From positions 62,001-126,000 of the forward strand of contig WNNJ02000598.1 in NCBI GenBank assembly GCA_012934845.2: a stretch of DNA of 64,000 nucleotides. Reading direction: 5' to 3'. Position 1 is the stretch's first letter. Every line of letters begins with the position of its first letter. The translations under genes and the position numbers were made by a program. The DNA is from Pomphorhynchus laevis. Taxonomy: Eukaryota; Acanthocephala; Palaeacanthocephala; Echinorhynchida; Pomphorhynchidae. The notes under the pieces are model-generated. The model searched no databases and was not told the origin of the DNA. It saw only the letters and a list, made by a program, of their open reading frames with translations. Of this stretch, positions 24,405 through 35,547 are shown one piece after another.

Positions 24405-27400
24405 AAAGTAATGAATCCATCAAATTTTTCAAAATGCAACGTGCAAAAGTTACTGTCGGACGACCAATGAAAAGCGAATCACAGCAATTTTGCGTAGAAG
24501 AAATGGCAAATTCTCACAAAAAAGAAGAATATTCCGTTTCAAAAATCAATGATCATAAGGTTAGTAATGTTTTTATTGATGCATGGGATAGTGAGTTACT
24601 CCCCAATCCCTAAACTTGCCAATCTGGGAGTAATCAAACTAATTAAGCCCTCTAGAGAGGCACTTAATGTATAATGTTTTCATGAGAAAATTGGCTTCGA
24701 ATCTTAAAAACAGTCATATTTAACTCAGTAATATATCCTGAACCAGACATCAAAATCTCTTTTGCTACACAAGATATCCTTGACGATTACGGTAGATTTT
24801 TTGATTCTAATTTTAAAAAATTCGGTTTGTTTGAACGGAGCCTATCCTGGCTTTACTGAAAATAAACAACCTCCCTGCACATTTGGACGAATCTGGCATT
24901 GAATCGCCGAAAAGTATTTACAAAATATCTAATTTTCGCCCTTTGATGGGGAAAAACGGCTTCCCCATTTCCGTTGAATTCTGCTCAGCGCCGCTGGGGT
25001 AAGCGGAAACCCTGTTCAACTCTGCATGCAACCCATTTATGGGATTTAATTTAAACTTCAAAATTGTTAGCAGGGAAGAGTTTAGCTATTCCCACTGTAA
25101 CCGGTGCCATAAATGGAGGCACCGGGTTTCTAGCTACACACTACCGACTACATGTGGGGGGTGTAGCTCCTCCTCTTGCCTGGCTGTTGCGAATGGCAGA
25201 AAATGTACGGCCCACCCATCCTGCTCCAACTGTGGGGGAGCCATCCAGCCTGGAGTAGGAGATGCTGGGTCTTTAAGGCATACTCCAAAGAGGTTGTCTC
25301 TGCCAATTCAAGAAAGCCCATTTCCTTTTCAGATGCCACTGCCACGGCTCCTTCGTTCGCCGGTTCCAGAATGCCTGACAAAGAATTATTTCGCGCATTG
25401 GATATTAGGGCAGCAGCTGCCCGTAAACTAACTGAAGAGCTCGTGATATTCATATTCTCAGCGCTCCTTAAATCACCCACAGTTCCGGTGAATTCTGTGA
25501 TTTCAGTTTCTAAAAAGAGTGGGACCTCGGCCGACCCCGTGCCCCCTTTAAAGATAGGGAAGTTGCTGAAGGATTAACGGGGAAATGAAGACGCTGCCCA
25601 GGGGCAAGTACATTTCCTGGACGGAGCTGGTGGTGGGAAGGGCAACCTTCCTGCACCAAGCTCTGTCTAGGTGGGCAATCCCCATCCAACTAATCCATCA
25701 CAATGCAGAGTACTCGTGAGCCTTTTTCACTGAATATCCTTCAGTGAAACTCGAGAGGTGCTTCTGTCCTTAGACTTCTATCTGGTAGAGATGCAGATGT
25801 TATAGTCCTTCAGGAGACGCGGTCTATCCGTCTTCCCCGGGACATTACTTGATTTATCCCAAAGCATATCTGTTCCCACTATACTCCGTACATAACCCAC
25901 CTACTTCCTCTTCTTCTCAAGGACTCTTGACCTTAGTTAAGTGCTCCTTGAGATCCTACCTCCTATTAAACTATTCATGTCCAGCCATGCCTTGTGTAGT
26001 AGTTTCACTCAGTAAGAACGGTAAACGCTCCAGTCTAGCCAATGTCCACATCCGTCCAGGGGAAATTCACAAGAACCGTGACCTCCTGGATAGTATTATT
26101 GACAGCGGTTATGACATGATACTTGAGGATTTCAACGACAGAACTGGTCGTTGGATCAATGCAGCACTTTGCAGTGCTAGGAACGGTTATCTTACTCAAA
26201 CCCCCTATCCCCTGCTTTCATTGCACATCAACAAATTCTATCCTCGATATTTTACTGCTTCACTCGAGGTGGTTGTTAAAACCCCTCTGCACGGAGCAGT
26301 CGTGCTCCCTCTGCACGGAGCAGTCGCGCCAGCAATTGTCCACCTCTCATGTCCTAATTCGTTGGAGAATTGACGAAGATATGTTGCTTTGAAGGAGGTT
26401 ACACTTTGATCCAATCAGAGTGGCCTTCTTTCAAGCGGCTATCCAACTCTTTCCCATAATAGGAAATGAGAGTCTGACCGAATTTAATACCTACCTCTTT
26501 TCGCAAGCTACCGCGATTTTATCGATTACCTATAAAGGTCGTATATACAATCCCACTCAGACGAAACTCAAGGTCCTAGCGAAACTGCTTAACCTCCCTA
26601 ATCTCTCTGTTCCCGGCAGACAAGCTCTCTTGAACGAATACTGGAGCACTATATATAGTTTCCAGCTAAGTAGGGATAGGACGAGTATTGCTCGCCTTAA
26701 TCCTTCTCAGTCTTCCTTCTGGAAGATTTTCAAGGAGAAGTTTGTTTGCTGGAAGGATAGAGCATTGGGTTGGATAGGGAATATATGCCTTGATAAAGTT
26801 TTGGAGGAGTCACTAGCCCTACACAACTATGGAGCCACTCAATCACCATCAACCAATTCCCGCCTTGGTGTAACTTCAGGAGTAGGGATTTATCTGTTAC
26901 GGATATCCTTAACTCCTGGGGTCCACTCCCGGGCACCTCCAAATCCGTCGCTCCACTTTCTTCTCGGGTCTGTCAGCTTTTGACAGCAATCAGAGAAAAG
27001 AGGTGGCCGTCACAATGCTTTTAGCCTCCCCATCAAATGTAGCAGGTGTTAATATTAGTAAGCGTGTTTTTATTCCTAAGAAAAAATCCTGCTCATGCCC
27101 TAAAGATCTGCGACCCATTTCGATTCAAAATGCCCTCGTGTCGATTTACGAAAAAGCGCTTGCGCGTAAAATCTGCGACCATTTAAGTAGGCGTAATTTG
27201 ATCCCTCCAGGTTTTCATGGGTTAGTTAAAGGTCGCTCTGTCCATTCAGCAGTAAGTGAAGTGGAACAGTTTTGTCGGGAGAATAGCCATCGTTTAGTAG
27301 TGGCTGTTTTCCTTAACATTTCTGCTGCATTTGACCGCATTTCTATTCCATTTGTGATCTCTTCTCTCAGGTCCCTCGGGTTGCCTGCGAGAATTGTGAA

Positions 27401-28193
27401 CAGAGTGGAGATCCTTCTGTATACCAAGCGATTTTACTATGAAGACGACCCTGATGTGCGTCAGTTCTACCCTATTACGGGTGTACCTCAAGGTTCACCT
27501 TTCTCCTATCTTATATCTTGCTGCCTCCATTAATCTATTTAAAATATTTAAACGCGAACAGCGTCTAGTGGTGTACGCTGATGACACCATAGCCCTGTTC
27601 ACTGGACACATGTGTAAAGACGTAGTCTCTGACATCAGCCGCTTCTTTTTAAGATTAAAAGATCAGTTACCCATATCCAACCTTATTTTAAACTCCGCCA
27701 AATCGCAGGCGGTTGTCTTTCATGGCACCTCTGCAACAAAGCAGAAACTTAAGAGATTAGCACTCTCTGCGCTCTCCTCCATATTTGCCTCTGAACCACT
27801 TCCCACCTTCACAAGTCGAGTAAAATACCTGGGGTTCACTGTTACGGTGAACTGGTCGGCGAAAGCTGACCTGGATAGACTCAAACGTGTCCTGAAGAAA
27901 GCTAGGTGAGCGCTGAAACAAGCTCAGCATATGTTATTGTAAGGGAAAACCAGGTGCACCTTTGGGGCACTTGGGCTATCTCGGGATTCGTCTTCTTTTC
28001 GAGAGGACGTCCCCCAGAGCAAAGGCTAAGGTTTCTTAAGCTCCTCGACTCTCGTTTACCCAGCATAGTCCGCGCCGATTGGATTTTTAGGTAGGTGAGA
28101 GACCCCGAGTTGTTCAGTCGGAAGGCGGCGTGTTGGATTGGTTTGGGGGCTTAGATATCCCTGGATCTGTGGCCGTAATTTTGAAGTTGAAGA
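24405..28193 (+). mobile_element. Jockey/I-like LINE J2, plus strand
   Basis: Sense-strand copy with the layout of J1 but without its large deletion. ORF1 is at about 24,412-25,580, with a CCHC region near 25,095 in which the last Cys of the first knuckle is lost. The APE spans 25,705-26,370 (LEDFNDRTGRW, with Glu for the Gly of GDFN). RT lies in 26,420-27,909: pre-RT at 26,420-26,980, motif A FLNISAAFDR near 27,310, GVPQGSP at 27,480, YADDTIALF near 27,575. The C-terminal part and 3' UTR end near 28,193. It has several stops and frameshifts and the same motif A Asp-to-Asn change as J1. Its 5' end faces that of J1 across about 100-150 bases. Confidence 0.8.
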
Positions 28194-29161
28194 CGGACGC
28201 AAATGACTGATAGAATTAACTAACTATGTTTTTGGTGACTGTTTTTCTGTTTTGCATGTTTCTCCTTGATTTTTTTTGTATTTAAGAAAATCTTTATTTA
28301 TTAATGAATCTACGGGATAATTATAAGTTTATTAAAATTAAATAAATCTGAGTTGTGAAAGCCATTTTAGTGTTCCATTTAAAAAATTAAAGTGACAAAA
28401 ATAGCACTACAATATAGCTAATTATAGTATATATTGCTACATAAAATCAATATATGTTATTTTTTGATTGATTGGAACGTCAACTAAAAGAAAGATTATT
28501 TAATTTTGCACGTATTTTCAAACACAGATCTGTTCTTCAGGTTGTGAATCGTTGAACTGCAAATGATTTCTACACTGTGCATTTTAATAGTTCACTTGCG
28601 GCAACATGAAACGATAAAATAAAATAACACAATAGGCTACAAATTTTCTATAAAATAAAAATAAGGATTTTCTTACTAAATAACAAGAATGTACCAAATA
28701 ATGTATAGTCTAGAAATAATAGGAAACAAATAAAATACAAGTTTATGACCTTAGAACTATTCCCTAAAGATCTTCTTATATTAAATTGAAACCAGACCTC
28801 ACTAGTTGACAACACTTTCCGACTGAGCCGTTAAGGGTCTTTCACACACCTTAAGGCAACCATCAAATACACACATACACTAAAAGTCAGGAGTAATCTA
28901 GGAAAATTGTCATTGTATTCCACTGGTACAATAAATGGAGCGAAAATTCAAAATAATAAATGCAATATAAGTAAAGACTTCATACAATAAAATTTAAACA
29001 ATATAAAATTAAAATAAAATTAAAAATTAATGTATTTTTATACTTTTAGGTTTAATACAAAATCAGCTTTATTATAAGGCATTAGAATTGATTTGTAACC
29101 GTTTTGTAATTGAAAATTATATTACCTTGCTTAATGTAATGCTAAGATTTATTTTGTTGTA
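28194..29161. other. AT-rich DNA with no recognised gene
   Basis: Very AT-rich and without coding signals. A short stretch near 28,830-28,860 (GGGTCTTTCACACACCTT) loosely recalls the J 3' UTR, but it is too short to call. Confidence 0.4.
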
Positions 29162-29406
29162 GAAACTGAAATATCCGAGCAAGTTGACAGTTTATCATCA
29201 GGTAATCATCGAGCTTCAACACTGTCAGAGTTGTATATGAGAAAATTGAAAAACAAAAAATTTGAAACATGGGTTCAATTAATATCTGGTGTTTGTGTAT
29301 ATGATTCGAAGATAATAGAGAATAATAATTTAAGTTTGCCGCGATCATTACTTTTTCAAAGTTTTATTCTCCGCGCTAGTGATTTTATTATAAAGTTTAT
29401 TTTTTG
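29162..29406 (+). CDS. Possible orphan host exon, unidentified
   Basis: Preceded by TTTATTTTGTTGTAG, a fair splice acceptor, the frame stays open for about 80 codons to a TGA at 29,404-29,406. The peptide starts TEISEQVDSLSSG, then STLSELYMRKLKNKKFETWVQ (20 residues at most quoted here as two parts: STLSELYMRKL and KNKKFETWVQ), then a hydrophobic end. It has a coding-like residue mix in AT-rich DNA and no transposon motif. No neighbouring exon or donor was found, so it would be a last exon. The family is not recognised and the call is tentative. Confidence 0.3.
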
Positions 29407-30469
29407 ACTTCCAACTCGTTGTAAAATCAGTTGACACAAAACGATGGATTCCTTTAAAGGATCATCCCTATTTGTTTATCCGTATTGAAGCATTTAAAGC
29501 ATTCAGATAGCAAATTATTTAGAATTCAAATTATTTGTTGTCATTGCTGACAGTTTACCGGAAGTGATTAGTAATCCAGTAAACAACCTCTTCGTAAATA
29601 TCGTGTATTGTTTGCGATCTCATCGCAGTCGTCGCTTAAGCCATCTTATTTTAGTTTATATCATTATTTTTTTATATCATTATTTTTGTTTATATCGTAG
29701 GTTTTCAAATAAGTGAAAACCTATGTTCAGGTATGTCAATGTGGATGTTCATTGTTTCGTTTTTCTGTGTTGTATGATGGCTTTCTGGATTTCCATTTTT
29801 TCAACTGTTGAGTAACGAGTAATCGACATCCAAGCACTCTTCACGTGTGTTTGCACTCTGATTTAGAACATGGGCATCGAATGCATCGATCAGCCTTTGT
29901 GTTGCAATAGCAGCATTTAGTGTCAATCAAATGTTGTCCATATTAATAATAATGAAGAAGAGAGAATTTATTGTCATCGCGCCTCTCGGCTTCCACAAAA
30001 TATAAAAGGAAAGAAAAAAGTAGTTCCAATAAATCAGATAATTCAATATAAACGAATGCTGATGTTTGACGTTGTGGCAACATATTGTATATTCTCTTGT
30101 TCATATACTATACCCCTAATGCTCATGCACTGTTCATCAAACTCAAATGCTGCAAATATGGACATTCGAAAATATGAAGCAAGGACCAGCAAGCGCACAA
30201 ACAAAATTTGCACGAACAACACGACGATCGTGAATGTAAAGAAATACATATACGACAAATCTTATCGTGATACCCATGGGTAGAGAAGTGTTAGACCAAT
30301 AGCCGCTTACAATTGTGTAGACCTTTCCAACGCTGTCGACAGGTTCCTGGCGTTAAAAAGTGTTCCGGATCAATCCCCGGTATTCTCTCGCTAAGTAATT
30401 ATAGATTTGCAGTACAATTAGCAATTTCGGCCCTAATAATAATCATTGTATTTTGTTAAACACTTAATA
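29407..30469. other. Gene-poor DNA with a small hairpin
   Basis: No supported gene. Near 29,698-29,730 AGGTTTTCA, a short loop and TGAAAACCT form a 9-base-pair hairpin next to an imperfect repeat of TTTTATATCATTATTT. The rest is AT-rich and non-repetitive by eye. Confidence 0.4.
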
Positions 30470-32012
30470 TTTAGTAATTATCATTCTTACAAGGCTGAGC
30501 CATATAGCTATTTTGCCTGATTACAATTTGGAAAATAATGAAAAAAAAGAAAAGAAAATAAGAAACAAAGAAAAGGAAATCAACAAGCAAAACAGACCAA
30601 ATCACTGCAAATATGCCCGTAAATCGTTTCTTGTCTTCTCAATCATCCATGTCTTTAATAATTTTTTGAAAAAATGCATGCTCCAGGAGGCAGCAATTTC
30701 CTCAGACAGAGAATTCCACATATTAAGTACACTGTGTGACAGTCTCGAGCATTTTCGATACCTGCAATGTCTTGTTTTATAAACAGATTTGTTGTGATTT
30801 CTCAAAATCGATGAATGTAATGTGATCGCATCACTCGGATAACCGTCCAATCGGTGTATAAGTGCATCAATTCCTATCAAGTCAATAAACAAAAATAGTA
30901 ATGACATCGGTAGAGTTCTTAGCAAATCTAATCGAGACGCATAATCCATTATAGCATTGAAACATAAACGAGTTCGTCGCCTTAGGATTGACTCTATATC
31001 TGTCCTTTCATGTTTGGTGACCGGTAAATGATCCTGAATTGCATGATCTAAATGTGGACGAAACAACGTGTTAAACAAATTTCTAAAGACATTAATGCTG
31101 ATCTTAAAGAACGAGATTTTACAATATATAGTGCATAAGTAGCGCTTTTAATTGCGCTTTCACTATTAACTTTTGTTTAAATGATGCCTGTACGATCATT
31201 ACTAAATCCCTATGATTTGATATTTCGGTGAGAAGAACATCGTCGATATGGTATGCAAAATTACTTGAGTTTTAATCCATCCTCATAAGTACACACTTAT
31301 CAACATTAAGATGTAATCCAGTAAAGCGACACCAATCATACAATCGATCCAAGTCTGCCTCTTAAGATTAACAGTCATCAACATCTCGTATAGCAGTCAA
31401 AATTTTAAGATCATCAGCGAATGCCGATTTAGTGTTCTCAATACGTAAAAGTAAATCGTTAAGGTATGTGATGAATAATATGGGACCTAGTGCAGAAGGC
31501 TAAGGGACACCTATCGACGTACTTATTTTTGCAAATAAAGACTCACTAACTGTAACCTAAAGCGTCCGCAATAAAAAGTTTTTAATCCAAGAGCTGATCA
31601 CACGAGGGGCGCCGTAGTAGATTACGAGTGGCACAAGACCTTTATGTGGAACACAATCAAAGGCTTTTAAAAAATCTAGAAATACGACGTTGAGACAGAT
31701 TCCCGTGCTTAGTGATTTTATCCAACTTTCTTTCGGTAAGCAAATTAAGACAAAACATAACCTTGTCTGAATCCGTGTTGAGAATCTGTAAGAATGCTGC
31801 TAAAGCTTACATGCTTAAGTTGCCTTTTGGCAATAATTCGTTCTAAAAATTTGGAGAGAACACTGGTCAAAATGATAGGACAAAATTCTAAACAAAAAGT
31901 CACTGGATGTTTTTTAGAGATTGGCACAACAATAGAAGACTTCCATGTTGCAGGAATCCACGAATTTATCAGGCCATATGAAAATATACGAGCTAAGACA
32001 ATACTTAGTTAG

Positions 32013-32632
32013 GTTAGCTCGTCTAACTTAATTCTCCGTGACATCCGACGTATCCGACCCTTATCGACTTCCATTCTTGTATGACTCTTCCCTAAAATCG
32101 ATTACTGCCTCAGCCTTTTCGCAAATTCTCCAAAATCCATAATCCTAACCTACAACGAATAATCAACACGGCCGTTCGAGTGCTCTTTCGTCTCCGTCGC
32201 TTCAAACACACATCCACATATTTTGCACAATTCTCCTGGCCCACCATCCACATCCGCATCAAACTCCGCCTTCTTCTCGTTACTTTTCGTCTCATCGCTG
32301 TCAGCTCCCCATCGTTCATCAACCTTCCTTTCTTAGACGATACTCGCCCTACCTCGCTATCGCTTCGTTCCTGTCATACCCTCTTACTCCACGTTCCCAA
32401 TTACTCCAACAACTACGGTCTCCGATGCTTCCTCGTGGCCGCCTCACTCGCTTGGAATCAACTCTCTCTCGACGTCCGCCGCACTCCCTCCTTTATCACA
32501 TTCAAACACCTCCTCCGTTCACAACTTCTCGACACATGATTTCCATTTTTGTTTTGTTGTGGTCATGTAAGCGTGCTCTGGCACACATTCGCCACGTTAA
32601 AATAAATCTTTTATTACGGCGGGTCCAATCGC
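32013..32632 (+). mobile_element. LINE family A, 3' part (A4), nested in CR1-B2
   Basis: 5'-truncated copy that starts where the A5 copy reads CGCTCGTCTAGC (44,151). It carries the C-terminal RT domain (KLRLLLVTFRLI, FINLPFLDDTRP, LAWNQLSLDVRR) in a largely open frame at 32,180-32,539. It ends with the family stem-loop at 32,559-32,595 and the AATAAATCTTTTATT tail. It is close to A5 in sequence and among the younger copies here. Confidence 0.8.
32559..32595 (+). other. 3' stem-loop of LINE family A (copy A4)
   Basis: GTGG...CCAC outer stem with inner GCGTGC-TCTG-GCACAC, one mismatch relative to the perfect inner stem of the 44.7 kb copy. Confidence 0.55.
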
Positions 32633-33310
32633 ATTAATTTGGTAAGGTGGAATATCATCTGGGCCAGGATAACCAAAACGGTCAAGCCTTGTGATAAAGT
32701 GCAATACTTCAGATGACTGATTGGCTTAACGAGATTCTGAATAATATTGTGAATGTGATACTATTTTAAAGAGTAAATAGCCGAAACAATTCGCAGTTTT
32801 AACATTGAACGAAGTTCATGACCAAACCGAAGTTCAAGAACAAGTGGAATTAATGAAAGTTCTCTGTTTTGGAGCGAATGTACATTTCGGAGAGATGTCG
32901 GGTATCCGTGTCCAATTTCTTTTTGGATAGCCCCATTTTGGCCTACAAACGATTTCGAATACAAATTTAATTGAGAACAGTGATCACTGTTACCGAGAGG
33001 AGGATAATACGCAATATTGTCGAAATATTATATAAAACCCATTCTCTAGTTTAGGAGACGCAGGGTCCAACGTATCGATGGTAGCCATCAAAGTATTTGA
33101 AAATTTATTATTTATGGATTCGTCTCTTTTTTGCTTATTCTAGCCTGTAGCTCCTCACGAACCTTCCTCAATTTTAAACGTTCATCAAAATTAATGTCAC
33201 TGGGTATTCTTATAGTAGAATCTTTTAAGAGGTAACCACTATGAAGCAGCATCTTAGCGTGGTCAACAGAACTCAAGACGACCTTCAAAAGTATAATTTT
33301 TATAACCAAA

Positions 33311-33779
33311 GTTATATTACTTTTGTATTATAAATTTAAAAAATTGAAATATATCTTATTCTCAGGAAAGACATCTTATAACCTAGTATTTTTATGAACC
33401 GATTAATAGATAATATACAATGTATTAGAATAAGAATTGGAGTAGTTAGTAGGAACTGATTTATAAACTTACCATTTATAAACTTATGTAAGTTTTAAAT
33501 TTTTTAAAAAGGGCATATTTGGCTGTCAAATATATGTGAAACTTTGGAAATTCGAAGCCATTTATTTTATTTTTTCTATTTATTCAAAGTGCCAAGATGA
33601 TAACCAAATTGTAATATATCGAATTTTATAACAATCAGAAATAAACAATGAAGTCTTCATTCAACACGATACATCTGAAGTATGTAAATAAAAATTTTAA
33701 AAATATACAAAAATGTATAACGAATGTTAATAAAAATATGACATTCTTCCATACTTATTCTTTTTTATTTTTTCTCTAG
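33311..33779. other. AT-rich DNA with a partial small-repeat copy
   Basis: No gene. Positions 33,401-33,458 resemble the left end of the inverted-repeat family seen at 1,834-2,033 and 46,291-46,483 (GATTAATAGATAATAT, then TTAGAATAAGAATT). Confidence 0.5.
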
Positions 33780-34924
33780 TCTCTATATCGCACTGGTATT
33801 CTCCTTATCCTTTCATATCTTCGAAGCACTGGAGAATTCGTGAATGTCTCTTGAGTTGTTATTTGAATGTCATATGTGTCGTACAATGATATATTTAAGT
33901 TATTGTCAACGTCGTTGTCGAATACTATTTCAGTACCTTGCCCTGAGCAATGGGTCTGCTCTTGGTTTTCAACAGTTATCGAATCTTCTTCATTTTCGAC
34001 TCCGCTCTTGTAAGCGGATGTTGAGTTAACGTTGTTTATTTTGTCAGATTATTCTTGAACAGTCGAGTAGGACGGATTTGAATTGAGTAATTTGTCTCTC
34101 TGAACTATTGACTCATATTTTGAAAATCGATTATTTCGCTTCATCAATACGTTTTTGGAATCGGTTAGCCACTTTGATAAATTGTAGCGTAACGTAAATC
34201 GTCGTGAGAACGCAAAGAGTTTGCTATGAGAAGTCTCATTTATGGATGTGCAAAGTAGACCACGAATGGATGATAATACCTCGGTTAGCACATCTTCCAC
34301 TTTTGATAAAGCCAGATTTCTATTTTTTAGTGCTTGTAATATTCCCCTCCAGAGTATTCCATTGAGCCTTTTTCGCATTGCCCGTTTTTTGTGTGGTCTG
34401 TATGACGTTGTTTGGCTTGATGCAATTCTCATCTCGGATAGCTAATACTTGAAGAATCGTAATTGAAAAGCGATCACTTGGTCAGAATGTATATATTGTG
34501 GACATCCACATAAAGACACGATAATCTGAATATGCAATTTCAGAGGATGTAACTTTAACGGCAAATACAAATGGGTAACTGTTAAATTAATCTATTGATG
34601 TGAACAGATAAGTGCTGCCGTTAGTCGACTCCAGTAATGAACCTTTAAAATCAAGATGAAGATTGTAATCAGGCTTATAAAATCTTGGTTTTATTCAACA
34701 AAATATTTTACAATTTGCGATAATCAATCGTACATCTTTGACTGAATATGGAAGATTCTGGCTTCGGACAAAGTGAAACATTCTTGTTATTCCAGGATGT
34801 AGTAATCACTCGTGAACTATTTTCAGGTTGGTCAGATAACTCAAAAATCCACATACATCTCGCGTCATAACGTCAGCTGATAAGTTTTTATCAGTAAACG
34901 TTATGACGTTATATCAGCTGTGAC
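33780..34924 (-). mobile_element. Ty3/gypsy fossil G3, integrase part
   Basis: Minus-strand integrase remnant. The zinc-binding N-terminal region and eroded core lie at about 34,860-34,440, the readable C-terminal core and tail at 34,432-34,049 (SSIRGLLCTS, then RNNRFSKYE), and an acidic then basic end runs to about 33,780 (RRIPVRYRD). Similarity to G1 and G2 integrases is clear but it is more worn. It appears to be the downstream part of the gypsy element whose other parts lie at 35,210-35,541, 39,767-40,700 and 44,766-45,390. It is broken in many places and old. Confidence 0.65.
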
Positions 34925-35205
34925 TGGAGGACTCAGACCCAGTGGGATCTGAGCCCTCCAATCACACCAACACGCCGCCTTCCTACTGAACTATCCGGGA
35001 TCTTTCACCCCCTGAAGAATCCAGTCGAGGCGGACTATGTTCGGTAATCTCGAGATGAGGAGCATGAGAAATCTTAGTCTTTGCTCTGGGAGACGTCCTC
35101 TTGAAAAGGAAACGAATCCCGAGATAGTCCAAGTACCCTATAGGCGCATTTGGGTTTTTTTCATTCAATGACAGATGCTAAGCCCGTTTCAGGGCTCTAA
35201 TTTTT
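34925..35205 (-). mobile_element. Jockey/I-like LINE fragment J4 (3' UTR only)
   Basis: About 280 bases matching the 3' ends of J1, J2 and J3: GGGATCTGAGCCC, the AACACGCCGCC block, GTCTTTGCTCTGGGAGACGT, and CGTTTCAGGGCTC at its 5' cut. It is a severely 5'-truncated insertion lying inside the gypsy fossil between its RNase H and integrase parts. Confidence 0.75.
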
Positions 35206-35209
35206 ATTT

Positions 35210-35541
35210 TTTTGCGCCCTTTATTATCTAGCATAAACACAACTGACTTTTGGTCCGTAATAAATCTGAATGGTCGGGTCAAAAGTGTTTCCAAGTTCTT
35301 AGCGCTTCATTTATGGCGTACGCCTCCTTCTCAATGATGGGATGACGTTTTTTAATGATATTTAATGTTCGCGAAAAGAAGGTTACTGATATATCGTCGT
35401 GGAATAAAGTAGCTCCAATTGCTTTGTCCGAGGAGTCGGTTTTAACACAGAAGGGTATACGATCATTGATGATATAGACGCACACGTTGATGATATCATT
35501 CTTGATTTTTTCTGTAGCTACTTGCCTTTCTTTATCTAACG
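35210..35541 (-). mobile_element. Ty3/gypsy fossil G3, RNase H part
   Basis: Minus-strand RNase H remnant with VKTDSSDKAIGATLF and IIEKEAYAINEALRTWKHF, the usual start of gypsy RNase H. It is bounded on one side by the 3' end of CR1-B1 and on the other by the J4 fragment, both later insertions. Confidence 0.7.
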
Positions 35542-35547
35542 GAAATT

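Larger units (their letters stand above)
30470..33310 (-). mobile_element. CR1-like LINE, family B copy B2, interrupted by LINE A4
   Basis: Minus-strand CR1 fragment. The ORF1 RRM-like piece is at 33,310-33,112 (LKVVLSSVDHAKMLL). The pre-RT block GPDDIPPYQ lies near 32,670. RT resumes at 31,990-31,745 (WIPATWKS, VPISKK, LERIIAKRQ, DSQHGFRQG), is eroded over 31,740-31,080, and the C-terminal domain follows at 31,078-30,602 (FNTLFRPHLDHA, MWNSLSEE). The 3' end near 30,470 resembles that of B1 (GGCT...CTTGTAA then ATAA repeats). The APE region is missing between 33,100 and 32,960. Family A copy A4 sits at 32,013-32,632 in opposite orientation. Confidence 0.7.

Noticed and set aside
28820-28870. 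Possible J-family 3' UTR relic
   Set aside because: Only about 20 bases of weak similarity; not enough to separate from chance.
30043-30290. Overlapping open frames on both strands near 30.1 kb
   Set aside because: No conserved motif, codon structure or splice context; probably random.
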